The notes below the pieces were generated by a model that was given only the letters and a program-made list of their open reading frames with translations, did no database searches and was not told the DNA's origin. The position numbers were made by a program, and so were the translations under genes. From Rubrobacter sp. (GTDB lineage: Bacteria; Actinomycetota; Rubrobacteria; Rubrobacterales; Rubrobacteraceae), in NCBI GenBank assembly GCA_016781885.1, contig JADDPM010000002.1, positions 1 through 32,861 of the forward strand: a stretch of DNA of 32,861 nt. The letters run 5' to 3'. This document shows positions 6,702-13,845 of the stretch, one piece after another; positions within the stretch are counted from its first letter, which is position 1; each line of letters starts with the position of its first letter.

Positions 6702-7991
6702 ATGAACAAGGATTTGAAGGAGATACAGGAGACGGCGCTGGCGGCGGCGGAGCCCGGCAAGACGGTGCGCCGGGTCTTGAGCGCCGGAGACGGGCTTGTA
6801 GAGGTCGGAGAAGAGTCCTTCGAGCCGCAACGCGTCTTCGCGCTGGCTATAGGCAAGGCTTCCGGGGCGATGGCGCGGGCCGCTGCGGAGATCCTGGGCG
6901 ACGCGTTAGACGGTGGGTTGTGCGTGACGAAGGCCGGACACGAGCAGCCGCCACCTCCCTTCGAGACCGTCGTAGGAGGGCATCCGGAGCCCGACGAGGG
7001 AAGCGTCCGGGCAGCCGAAAAGGCAGAGGAGTTTTTGGACGGGCTAGAGGATGGGGACCTCTTCCTGGTCCTGGTGTCGGGCGGCGCGTCGGCGCTGCTG
7101 GCGGACGCGGCGGACGGTATCTCATTCGAAGACCTCAAGGCGCTCAACGGGGCGCTGCTGAAGAGCGGGGCGGCTATCGGGGAGATCAACACCGTCCGCA
7201 AGCACGTCTCGACTCTGAAGGGCGGCGGCCTCGTCCAGCGAGCCGCGCCGGCGCGGGTGGTCGCGCTCCTGCTCTCGGACGTCGTCGGTGACGAGCCCTC
7301 GTCCATCGGCAGCGGCCTTACGGCTCCGGACCCGACTACGCTCGAAGACGTATCGAAGATCCTGGATCGCTACGGCATAGAAGCGCCCGAGAGCGTCACC
7401 GAGCACCTCGCCGAGGGGCACGAGACGCCCAAGCCCGGCGACGAGGCGTTCGAGAAGCTCACGAACCTGGTAGTTGGTGGTGGACGACTCACGGCGACCG
7501 CCGCTGCTGAGAAGGCCCGCGCTTTGGGCTATGAACCGCTCCTGCTCTCCACTTACCTGACCGGGGACGCCAGGGACGTGGCCGGTCTACACGCGGCGGT
7601 GGTTAAAGAAGTACTGGAGAGCGCCAACCCCCTCTCCCCACCGTGCGCCATCGTTACCGGCGGGGAGGCGACGGTCGTGGTGCGTGGGGAGGGTACGGGC
7701 GGTCCCAACCAAGAGTTCGCGCTGTCTCTGGCCATAGAGCTGGAAGACGTGGAAGGCTGGGCAGCTCTCGCGCTCGACACCGACGGCAACGACGGTTCGA
7801 CGGACGCCGCCGGGGGCCTCGTGGACGGTACGGTCGCAGCCCGCATCCGCGAGGGCGGCGTGGACCCGGCTGAGGCCCTCGACCAGAACGACTCGTACCG
7901 GGCGCTCGAAGCCGGCGGCACCCTCGTCCGCACCGGCCCGACCGGTACGAATGTCAACGACCTGAGGGTAGTGCTCGTCTCCGGCCTCTGA
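6702..7991 (+). CDS. Glycerate 2-kinase (MOFRL family)
   Basis: A 429-residue protein of the glycerate kinase type-2 family, which phosphorylates D-glycerate to 2-phosphoglycerate with ATP and feeds glycerate into glycolysis. The N-terminal domain has ALAIGKASGAMA, VTKAGHE and GGHPEPDEGS, then the LVLVSGGASALL loop. NTVRKHVSTLKGGG and LLLSDVVGD follow. The C-terminal MOFRL domain has TGGEATVVVRG, GGPNQEFAL, ALDTDGNDGSTDAAGG and a final TGPTGTNVNDLR. All landmarks and the full length are present. It starts at the ATG at 6702 with no ribosome binding site but a TATGAT element just upstream. The following 8007-8353 region is a pseudogene, so the kinase appears to be transcribed alone. Confidence 0.93.
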   Translation: MNKDLKEIQETALAAAEPGKTVRRVLSAGDGLVEVGEESFEPQRVFALAIGKASGAMARAAAEILGDALDGGLCVTKAGHEQPPPPFETVVGGHPEPDEGSVRAAEKAEEFLDGLEDGDLFLVLVSGGASALLADAADGISFEDLKALNGALLKSGAAIGEINTVRKHVSTLKGGGLVQRAAPARVVALLLSDVVGDEPSSIGSGLTAPDPTTLEDVSKILDRYGIEAPESVTEHLAEGHETPKPGDEAFEKLTNLVVGGGRLTATAAAEKARALGYEPLLLSTYLTGDARDVAGLHAAVVKEVLESANPLSPPCAIVTGGEATVVVRGEGTGGPNQEFALSLAIELEDVEGWAALALDTDGNDGSTDAAGGLVDGTVAARIREGGVDPAEALDQNDSYRALEAGGTLVRTGPTGTNVNDLRVVLVSGL

Positions 7992-8006
7992 GCGTAGGAG
8001 ACGGAG

Positions 8007-8353
8007 ATGAGTAACCACGACTACAGCGAGCGTCACTTCGTTCCAGCTAGAGAACGCGGAGAAAGGCGAGGTCAGCGGAGAGACCATCTTTTGCCGCCAG
8101 AAGGGCTCAGTAAACTGGGCAGCCTGCGCGGGAGGAGCGATAGGTCAGGTGCGCTGGTCGGGAAGACAGATGCAGACGTCAACCTCGCCTTTCCCTACCA
8201 GTGCCTCAACGCGCAGAGGGAGTTAGTGACGGTCCGATCAGATCCGCCGCCGAGGTCCTCGAAAACAGCCGCTACCGAGTACACGAGTCCCGACGGTTGA
8301 CGAGTGGCGACTGCTCTTCTCACCGCTCAGTAATCAAGGAGGTAGAACGTTGA
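8007..8353 (+). pseudogene. Frameshifted remnant of a small soluble protein family often labelled 'N-acetylglutamate synthase'
   Basis: No single frame gives a sensible protein, but joining frames recovers one gene of about 110 codons. The start MSNHDYSERHF is in the first frame. A shift near 8048 gives LENAEKGEVSGETIF...RQKGSV. A shift back near 8145 gives ALVGKTDADV...PYQCLNAQRELVT. A third shift near 8240 gives AEVLENSRYRVHE, then TSGDCSSHRSVIKEVE and a stop at 8351-8353. This order (ENGEVSGETIF, GTLVG, YQHVN, ELxTG, EVLENGRxRxHE, WTSGD, SxIEE) is that of a widespread small family of uncertain function, misnamed after N-acetylglutamate synthase. Three frameshifts plus altered conserved residues argue for decay, not a single sequencing error. 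Its 3' end contains the ribosome binding site of otsB. Confidence 0.8.
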
Positions 8354-9141
8354 GCATGGAGGACTGGAAGCGATTGCAGGAGTGGGGCAGGACTTTGGGC
8401 GTGGTCGCCCTGTTAACGGACATAGACGGGACGCTCGCCCCCATCGTCGCGACACCGGACGCGGTGGAGATCTCCGGGGAGCTGCGGGGGCTCCTGCGAC
8501 ATCTGAGCGGGGGTTGCCGGGTCGTGGCCGGGATCAGCGGACGGGCGGCTGTGGACGCCTTTCGTCTCGTCGGGCTGGAGGAGATCGTCTACTATGGCAA
8601 CCACGGGTTCGAGGTCCTGCGCGGTGGCGAGGTCGAGGTGGTTCCCGAGGCCGCGCCCTACGAGGAGAAGGTCGAAGAGCTGGAGAAACGAGCAAAAGAG
8701 GAGCTGGGACCGCTAGGCGCCTTCGTCGAGGAGAAGGGGATTACGCTCTCCGTCCACTACCGGAACGTCTCGACCGAGATCGGCGAGCGCTGCAAGGAGT
8801 TTGTAGAACGTGAGGGGGAGCGGCTAGGGCTCAGGGTAACCGTCGGTCGCGGCGTGGCAGAGGTCCGCCCTCCCATCCAGGCCGACAAGGGCACCGCCGT
8901 CCGCAAGATCGTCGAGGAGTACGAGCCCGAGAAGGCCCTCTTCATAGGCGATGACACCACCGACCTCGATGCCTTCCGGGAGCTCGAGAAACTGCGCGAG
9001 GAAGGCACTCTAAAGGAGACGCTGCGGATCGGAGTAAAGAGCGACGAAGGACCGCCGGAGATCGTCTCGGAGGCTGACGTAGTGGTGGATGGCGTCGAGG
9101 GGGTCGAAGAGGTGCTGCGAGTGCTCGTTGGCGAAAGCTAG
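8350..9141 (+). CDS. otsB: Trehalose-6-phosphate phosphatase
   Basis: A 263-residue HAD-superfamily phosphatase that removes phosphate from trehalose 6-phosphate to release trehalose. Motif I is LLTDIDGTLAP with nucleophile D24 and acid/base D26. Motif II is GISGR at about 61-65, followed by YYGNHGFE of the cap junction. Lys180 lies in ADKGTAV, and motif IV is GDDTTDLDAF at 200-209. AAGGAGGT at 8337-8344 precedes both a TTG at 8350 (5-base spacer) and an ATG at 8356 (11-base spacer); I chose the TTG, but either is possible. It faces otsA convergently, with 138 bases between the stop codons, so synthase and phosphatase come from separate transcripts. No terminator hairpin is obvious between them. 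Confidence 0.93.
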   Translation: MSMEDWKRLQEWGRTLGVVALLTDIDGTLAPIVATPDAVEISGELRGLLRHLSGGCRVVAGISGRAAVDAFRLVGLEEIVYYGNHGFEVLRGGEVEVVPEAAPYEEKVEELEKRAKEELGPLGAFVEEKGITLSVHYRNVSTEIGERCKEFVEREGERLGLRVTVGRGVAEVRPPIQADKGTAVRKIVEEYEPEKALFIGDDTTDLDAFRELEKLREEGTLKETLRIGVKSDEGPPEIVSEADVVVDGVEGVEEVLRVLVGES

Positions 9142-9279
9142 TCTCCGTTCCTGAACCGCCCAAGCCAACACGATTAGGTTCTTCAGCCCGACGAGGATGG
9201 CCGTGAGCCTCACAAAGACGGCAAAGTATCTTCCATCTATGTCGCTCACGGTGCTCGAAGAGGTGGTCTGGCTCCTCCT

Positions 9280-10767
9280 TTACCCGTACTGCTCCCGGTA
9301 AGCAGCTATGTCCTTTAATTGTATCTCCGCCCACTCCTCTATGGTGTTAAATCTGATGCTCTCCCTTAGCGCCTCGGCGCGGCGGGTGCGTTCGTCTTCG
9401 GGCATGGTGAGAGCTTCGTAGAGGGTTTCGGCCTGCTCGTCGATATCGAAGGGGTTTACGGTGAGGGCATGCTCGCCTAGCTCCTCGTGGGCGCCGGCGT
9501 TCTCGGAGAGGATCAGGACACCGTTCTTCTCGTTGGCGATGACGGCCTCTTTTGCGATGAGGTTCATGCCGTCGCGGACGGCATTTACTAGCAAGACATC
9601 GTAGTTCTTGTAGGCGGCGACCGAGAGCATGAAGTCGTCCTCCATGCTAAGAATTATGGGCTCCCAGGACTCCGTGGCGTGCTTCTGGTTGACCTCCTGC
9701 ACGCTCTTTTCGATGACCGCGGCATACTTTGCGTACTCGGGGATGTCGCCACGGGAGGGCTGGAGACGGGCGAGGAAGGTGACCTCCCCCTTCATCTCGG
9801 GATGTCGCTGCAGCATCCGGTCGTAAGCGCGGAAGCCTCGGACTATATTCTTTGAGAGGTCCGTTCGATCCACCCGGAGGAGGAGCTTGCCGGGGAGGTC
9901 CTTTACGGTCTCCTCCCGCTCCAGGACCGCTTCGCTCCTGGCTAGCTCCTCGAACTCGTTCGGGTCTATGGAGATCGGGTACGGACGCACCCACACCTCG
10001 CGGCCCTCGTAAGCTACCACGCCCTCCTCCTCGTCTACCTCAACCCCGAGCGTCTCGCGAACGGTACGGATAAAGCTCCGGGCGTAGCCTTTGGTGTGAA
10101 AAGCGACGACGTCGGCTTCGAGGAGGCTCTTCAGGACGCCCTCCCTGACGTAGCCGGGAAGTATGCGCCAGCCTTCTGGCTCGGGCCAGGGGATGTGGAC
10201 GAAGAGGGAGACGAAGGCGTCCCTACCGAAACGCTCCCTGAGGAAGTGCGGGACCATGTAGAGCTGGTAGTCATGGACGAGGATTATTGGCTCTCCGCCC
10301 TCAGGAGAGTTTTTGAGGAGGCGCGCTACGGCCTCGGCGAAGTTTTCGTTGACGGGGAGGTAGCCCTCTTCCCAGGCTCTCCTGGTCTCATCGCCAAGCT
10401 CCGGGGAGTACGGAAGGTCGTAGAGGCCGTGTTGTACGAGCCAGAGCAGGGGGTTGGCGAGATGGTTGTACATGAGGTCGTAGGCGTCGGTCTCGTGCTC
10501 GGCGAGCAGAATTCTCAGGCCCTCGACCTCGTGGGGTTCGCCGGTCTCGGAGGTCTCTTTAGCGACGCGGGCGTCCTCGTCGCTCTGGGCGGAGGCGATC
10601 CAGACGGTCTCTCTTCTCTGGCGGGAGAGGGCGTTTAGCGCGGTGACGAGCCCGCCGGCCCCACGGGAGTGCTCCCGCTCGCCGGAGTCGTTCCGGGAGA
10701 ACCTAACAGGCCCCCGGTTCGAGACGATCACGAGCCTCGCGTCCGGGTTGGTGTCTCGCTCGGCCAT
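9280..10767 (-). CDS. otsA: Trehalose-6-phosphate synthase (GT20)
   Basis: A 495-residue glycosyltransferase of family GT20 that joins a nucleotide-activated glucose to glucose 6-phosphate. Recognisable features are VIVSNRGPV near residue 15, RGAGGLVTAL at 35-44, ILVHDYQLYMVP in the first Rossmann domain, FVHIPWPEPEGW (sugar-phosphate site), ADVVAFHTKGYA, and LLRVDRTDLSKNIVRG. In the C-terminal domain are LLVNAVRDGMNLIAKE and LSENAGAHEEL, which bind the nucleotide sugar. The ATG at 10767 follows a strong AAAGGAG. It begins 27 bases after treT on the same strand, so two alternative routes to trehalose are cotranscribed. Its partner otsB lies convergently at 8350-9141. The sequence departs from the exact E. 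coli HIPFP text (HIPWP), which is common in the wider family. Confidence 0.93.
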   Translation of the reverse strand: MAERDTNPDARLVIVSNRGPVRFSRNDSGEREHSRGAGGLVTALNALSRQRRETVWIASAQSDEDARVAKETSETGEPHEVEGLRILLAEHETDAYDLMYNHLANPLLWLVQHGLYDLPYSPELGDETRRAWEEGYLPVNENFAEAVARLLKNSPEGGEPIILVHDYQLYMVPHFLRERFGRDAFVSLFVHIPWPEPEGWRILPGYVREGVLKSLLEADVVAFHTKGYARSFIRTVRETLGVEVDEEEGVVAYEGREVWVRPYPISIDPNEFEELARSEAVLEREETVKDLPGKLLLRVDRTDLSKNIVRGFRAYDRMLQRHPEMKGEVTFLARLQPSRGDIPEYAKYAAVIEKSVQEVNQKHATESWEPIILSMEDDFMLSVAAYKNYDVLLVNAVRDGMNLIAKEAVIANEKNGVLILSENAGAHEELGEHALTVNPFDIDEQAETLYEALTMPEDERTRRAEALRESIRFNTIEEWAEIQLKDIAAYREQYG

Positions 10768-10794
10768 ACACGCGCTCCTTTGCGGAGTAGTCTC

Positions 10795-12045
10795 TTAGAC
10801 GCCCAGCAGTTTGGCGAAGAGCTTGAGGTCGTCGCGCAGAAGGCGTGGGGTGAGGTAGTGCTCCCGGACGTGCTCCTTACCGTGCCGGCCCATCTGGCGG
10901 GCGAAGTCCGGGTCCTTGAGGAGCTTGGTGCACGCGGCAGCGGTCTCGGGGACGTTGTTTACGAGGATGCCACCGCCTCCCTCGACCTGCATCGGGATAC
11001 CGCCGGCCCTGCCCGCGACCAGGGGACGCGCCTTCCACAGCGCCTCGGTCACCACGAGCCCGAAGCCCTCCCTAATGGATTTCTGGATCACCACGTCGGC
11101 TACGGACTGGAAGGCGTTGACCTCGATGGCGCCGACGTTGGTCAGGTTGGAGAAGAGAAAGATATCCCGGTCGCCCGAGGCGTAGTTGACGGTCTTGTAC
11201 CAGTAGTCCCAGCCCTCGGGGTCGTCGTGCGCCATCGAGCCGATGAGCACGAGCTGTATCTCGGGGATCTCCTCCTTCACCATCCGGTAGGCGTCTATTA
11301 CGCCTAGAGGGTCCTTCCACGGGTCGAAGCGCGAGACCTGCAAGAGGAACGGCCTCTCAGCATCTACACCGAACTGGTTGGTAATAAAGCGCGCGTCGTC
11401 GGCCGAGAGCGCCATGTTCTTGGGACTAAGCGGGTCTATGGCTGGCGGTATGACGACGAGGCCGGGGAACTCAACGTCCGGCGGGGTGTACTCCTTCATC
11501 GTGTAGATCTGGGCGTCGTAATCCTGGATATAAGGCGAGAGGTAGTCGAGAACCTCCTGGTTGGGGGACGAGGTATCTATGTGGCAGCGCCAGATCCACT
11601 TGGTCGTCTCCGAGAGGCCGCCGGAGAAGTGTTTGAGGAGGGCCGGCTGCGGGTCGTGGACAAAGACAATATCCCACTCTTCCCCGGCCTCCACGAGCGC
11701 CGCCGCCGACTGACGATTGTACTCTTCGTAGATCGCCCGGCTCTCGATGCTCAACTTATAAGGAGCGCCTTGCAGGGCGTTGTGAAAGTCCTTGGTGACG
11801 TTGAAGAAGGCCTCCGCCCCGTACATAACGCCCCACTCAGCGTCGAGCCCTGCGTCACGCATGAGCGGCACCAGGGTATACAGTATCTCCGCCACTCCCC
11901 CGCCGAAGCTCGTCGCGTTGATGTGCAGCACCCGCGCGCCCTTCAGCCGCTCCGAGAGGTCTCGCAACTCCTCATAGAGATCCCGCCGGACGATACTGCG
12001 ATAGTCAGCAAGGGACTTGTTCCCCGCGTTTACCCGCTGTAGCAA
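10795..12045 (-). CDS. treT: Trehalose glycosyltransferring synthase (TreT-type GT4)
   Basis: A 416-residue GT-B glycosyltransferase. The N-terminus has ARVLHINATSFGGGVAEILY, the donor-loop glycines of TreT. IVFVHDPQPALL follows, then WRCHIDTSSPN and a domain boundary with VIPPAIDPLSPKN. The C-terminal domain has LLQVSRFDPWKDPLGVIDAY, SIREGFGLVVTEALWKARP with the GT4 E-x7-E pair, and a GGIPMQV motif. TreT makes trehalose reversibly from ADP- or UDP-glucose and free glucose. It is known from hyperthermophilic archaea and from Rubrobacter, which fits this window. The start is a TTG at 12045, because an in-frame TAG lies 18 bases upstream; GGGAGGG is only two bases away, so initiation may be weak. 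It has its own promoter and leads the treT-otsA operon. Confidence 0.88.
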   Translation of the reverse strand: MLQRVNAGNKSLADYRSIVRRDLYEELRDLSERLKGARVLHINATSFGGGVAEILYTLVPLMRDAGLDAEWGVMYGAEAFFNVTKDFHNALQGAPYKLSIESRAIYEEYNRQSAAALVEAGEEWDIVFVHDPQPALLKHFSGGLSETTKWIWRCHIDTSSPNQEVLDYLSPYIQDYDAQIYTMKEYTPPDVEFPGLVVIPPAIDPLSPKNMALSADDARFITNQFGVDAERPFLLQVSRFDPWKDPLGVIDAYRMVKEEIPEIQLVLIGSMAHDDPEGWDYWYKTVNYASGDRDIFLFSNLTNVGAIEVNAFQSVADVVIQKSIREGFGLVVTEALWKARPLVAGRAGGIPMQVEGGGGILVNNVPETAAACTKLLKDPDFARQMGRHGKEHVREHYLTPRLLRDDLKLFAKLLGV

Positions 12046-12090
12046 GACCCTCCCCGATTGGTACTAGGCTCCTTACAAATTACGGGCAAC

Positions 12091-12118
12091 AGTATATTGT
12101 TGTATGAGAACAGCGCAA
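12091..12118 (-). promoter_or_regulatory. Promoter of the treT-otsA operon
   Basis: On the minus strand TTGCGC (12118-12113) and TATACT (12096-12091) are separated by 16 bases and lie about 45 bases upstream of the treT TTG. This resembles a housekeeping sigma-70/SigA promoter. Confidence 0.5.
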
Positions 12119-12169
12119 GTCGTATGGAAGAATTTCCCGCAGGTTTGCGGTTTTGGTCTGGGAGACGGG

Positions 12170-12607
12170 CTAGGAGGAGGTTGCGCGCCGGACCATTCTG
12201 AGTCGCGTACCGCCCTCCGCCGTCGAGTCCACCTCCACCTCGTCAACGAGGCTCTGTATGACCGCGAGGCCGAACCCTCCATGCTCACCTGGCGTGGCCT
12301 TGAGGCTTCCTACCTCGAATCCTCCGCCCCTATCCACGACGACGACCTCGACAGCCCGAGAGAGCACCCTGTACTCAACCTGGAACTTCTCTACCGCCGC
12401 GTGCCGGATGACGTTGGTCGCAGCCTCGGTAACGGCTAGCTTCAGGTCGTAGACGTCTCCAGGTTCGAAGTCCGCGAGCCGTCCCACGCAGGAGACGACC
12501 AGTCGGGCGAGCAGTATATACCCCGAGTTGCTCGGCAACTCTAGTACTATAGGATCTGGGGGCTCGAGCCCTATGTTTTCGCTATTCTCCATAGTTTCGC
12601 TAGTCAT
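12170..12607 (-). CDS. RsbW/SpoIIAB-like anti-sigma factor (serine kinase-type ATPase)
   Basis: A 145-residue HATPase-fold regulator. Visible GHKL motifs are the N box (LKLAVTEAATNVIRHA, about 54-69), the G1 box (VVVDRGGGFEV) and the G2 region (GFGLAVIQSLVDEVEV...GGTRL). Such proteins bind a SigB/SigF-type sigma factor and phosphorylate an anti-anti-sigma partner. Neither partner is encoded next to it, so it may act in trans or belong to the broader family that regulates by phosphorylation of STAS proteins. The ATG at 12607 follows a GAAGGA purine run. A candidate SigF-type promoter lies upstream at 12692-12717, which would let it be induced by the sigma factor it restrains. Confidence 0.82.
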   Translation of the reverse strand: MTSETMENSENIGLEPPDPIVLELPSNSGYILLARLVVSCVGRLADFEPGDVYDLKLAVTEAATNVIRHAAVEKFQVEYRVLSRAVEVVVVDRGGGFEVGSLKATPGEHGGFGLAVIQSLVDEVEVDSTAEGGTRLRMVRRATSS

Positions 12608-12691
12608 ATCGTTTGTCCTTCAGGGAACCTGCGCGGAGGCCTCCACAGGCGCCAACCACGTTACCCATCCCTGTGCTACCGCGCACATCTC

Positions 12692-12717
12692 TACCCATGG
12701 GTCGAAAGGTTTAACCC
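12692..12717 (-). promoter_or_regulatory. Candidate SigB/SigF-type promoter of the anti-sigma factor gene
   Basis: On the minus strand GGTT (12716-12713) is followed after 16 bases by GGGTA (12696-12692). This matches the GGTTT-N15-17-GGGTA form used by mycobacterial SigF and resembles the GTTTAA/GGGTAT boxes of SigB. It lies about 85 bases before the ATG of the anti-sigma gene. The match is short and could arise by chance. Confidence 0.45.
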
Positions 12718-12748
12718 GCGGCAGCCGATATAAGGTTTTCGTCGAGTT

Positions 12749-13651
12749 TTAGAGAGGATTCTCTCCGGTAGGCCGGTTCTCCACGGCCTCTTTGTAGAGG
12801 CGCTCAGCCTCCTTTTCCTCCCTGCGGCGCTCCTGCTGAGACTTCTGAGAGGAACCATCGCTCGCGGTGCCGTTCTGGCCGCCGCTTAGATAGGGCGTGA
12901 AGAGGTCCATCGGGATCGGAATGATTACGGTGGAGTTATTCTCCGAGGAGATTTCGCCCAGCGTCTGAAAGAGCCTGAGCTGGAGCGCGGTTGGACTCTC
13001 GAGCCTATCAGCGGCTTGCCGGAGACGCTCGGAGGCCTGGTACTCGCCCTCGGCGGCGATGATCTTGGCGCGCCGCTCGCGCTCGCTCTCGGCCTGGCGA
13101 GCCATCGCACGCTGCATCTGCTGCGGTATCTCGACGTCCTTAACCTCGACGACGCTGACTTTGATGCCCCAGGGGTCAGTCTGCTCATCTATTATCGTCT
13201 GAAGCTCATCGTTTATCTGCTCGCGGTTGGTAAGGAGGTCGTCGAGGTCCTTCTGGCCAAGCACGCTGCGCAGGGTAGTCTGGGAGATCTGGCTGGTCGC
13301 CAACACGTAGTTCTCGACCTCGATGACCGACCTGTTCGGGTCTATGACCCTGAAATAGACGACGGCGTTGACACGGGCGGGAACGTTGTCGCGGGTGATG
13401 ACATCCTGCGGCGGCACGTCCATGGTGACAGTCCTCAAGTCGACCTTGACCATCTTGTCGCGTATGGGGACGAGGAAGAATAGCCCCGGCCCTTTCGCTC
13501 CCTTGATCCGCCCTAACGAGAAGATGACGCCACGCTCATACTCGTTGACGATGCGCACCGCGCTGCCCACTAAAAAGATCACGAACAAAAGCGCCGCGAA
13601 CGCGACGATAACGAAACCAAACCCCGCCACCTGCAACAGCCCTAAGCCCAT
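12749..13651 (-). CDS. Slipin / stomatin-like SPFH-domain membrane protein
   Basis: A 300-residue protein of the stomatin/slipin group. I placed the start at the ATG at 13651 because AAGGAG lies seven bases upstream; an in-frame extension further upstream has no support. Residues about 5-32 form the membrane hairpin. The SPFH domain follows, with VNEYERGVIFSLGRI, GPGLFFLVP and VDLRTVTMDVPPQDVITRDNV, all typical. Further on are LRSVLGQKDLDDLL and WGIKVSVVEVKDVEIPQ. A charged coiled-coil (QAESERERRAKIIAAEGE) precedes a LFQTLGEIS...STVIIPIP ending and a Glu/Arg-rich tail. Slipins oligomerise at the membrane and usually pair with an NfeD protease-like protein, but none lies next to it here. It probably has its own promoter at 13735-13743. 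Confidence 0.9.
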   Translation of the reverse strand: MGLGLLQVAGFGFVIVAFAALLFVIFLVGSAVRIVNEYERGVIFSLGRIKGAKGPGLFFLVPIRDKMVKVDLRTVTMDVPPQDVITRDNVPARVNAVVYFRVIDPNRSVIEVENYVLATSQISQTTLRSVLGQKDLDDLLTNREQINDELQTIIDEQTDPWGIKVSVVEVKDVEIPQQMQRAMARQAESERERRAKIIAAEGEYQASERLRQAADRLESPTALQLRLFQTLGEISSENNSTVIIPIPMDLFTPYLSGGQNGTASDGSSQKSQQERRREEKEAERLYKEAVENRPTGENPL

Positions 13652-13734
13652 CCGTAAGCTCCTTGTCTGGGATTCTCGGCACATACGGGACGGTCTGCGC
13701 GAGCGTCCCACTCAGCCCCTCAGAAGACCCACAG

Positions 13735-13743
13735 ATTGTATCA
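13735..13743 (-). promoter_or_regulatory. Extended -10 promoter element for the slipin gene
   Basis: TGATACAAT on the minus strand fits a TGn-TATAAT extended -10. It lies about 85 bases upstream of the slipin ATG and just downstream of the terminator of the previous gene. No clear -35 is visible. Confidence 0.4.
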
Positions 13744-13769
13744 TCGGGACGCCATCCTCCGAGCACCGG

Positions 13770-13801
13770 AAAGGGGAGGCCTCGATCGAGGCCTCCCCTT
13801 T
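13770..13801 (-). terminator. Perfect-palindrome terminator after the NlpC/P60 gene
   Basis: A 32-base perfect palindrome with 16-base arms, centred on TCGATCGA, lies 45 bases after the stop of the NlpC/P60 gene. The outer arms AAAGGGG and CCCCTTT give a short T tract on both strands. It separates this gene from the slipin gene on the same strand. The symmetry means it would act in both directions. Confidence 0.75.
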
Positions 13802-13845
13802 TGGATACTGCGCCGGGCTTCTTGCTAGAAGCTCTTAGGCCGACC

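Noticed and set aside
9010..9249. Minus-strand frame with a hydrophobic stretch downstream of otsA
   Set aside because: More than half lies antisense to the intact otsB gene, no ribosome binding site is at usable distance, and the protein resembles no family I know.
12133..12156. Hairpin CCGCA/TGCGG followed by TTTT on the plus strand
   Set aside because: The stem is only five pairs and there is no plus-strand gene upstream to terminate; on the minus strand, where the anti-sigma gene ends, there is no T tract.
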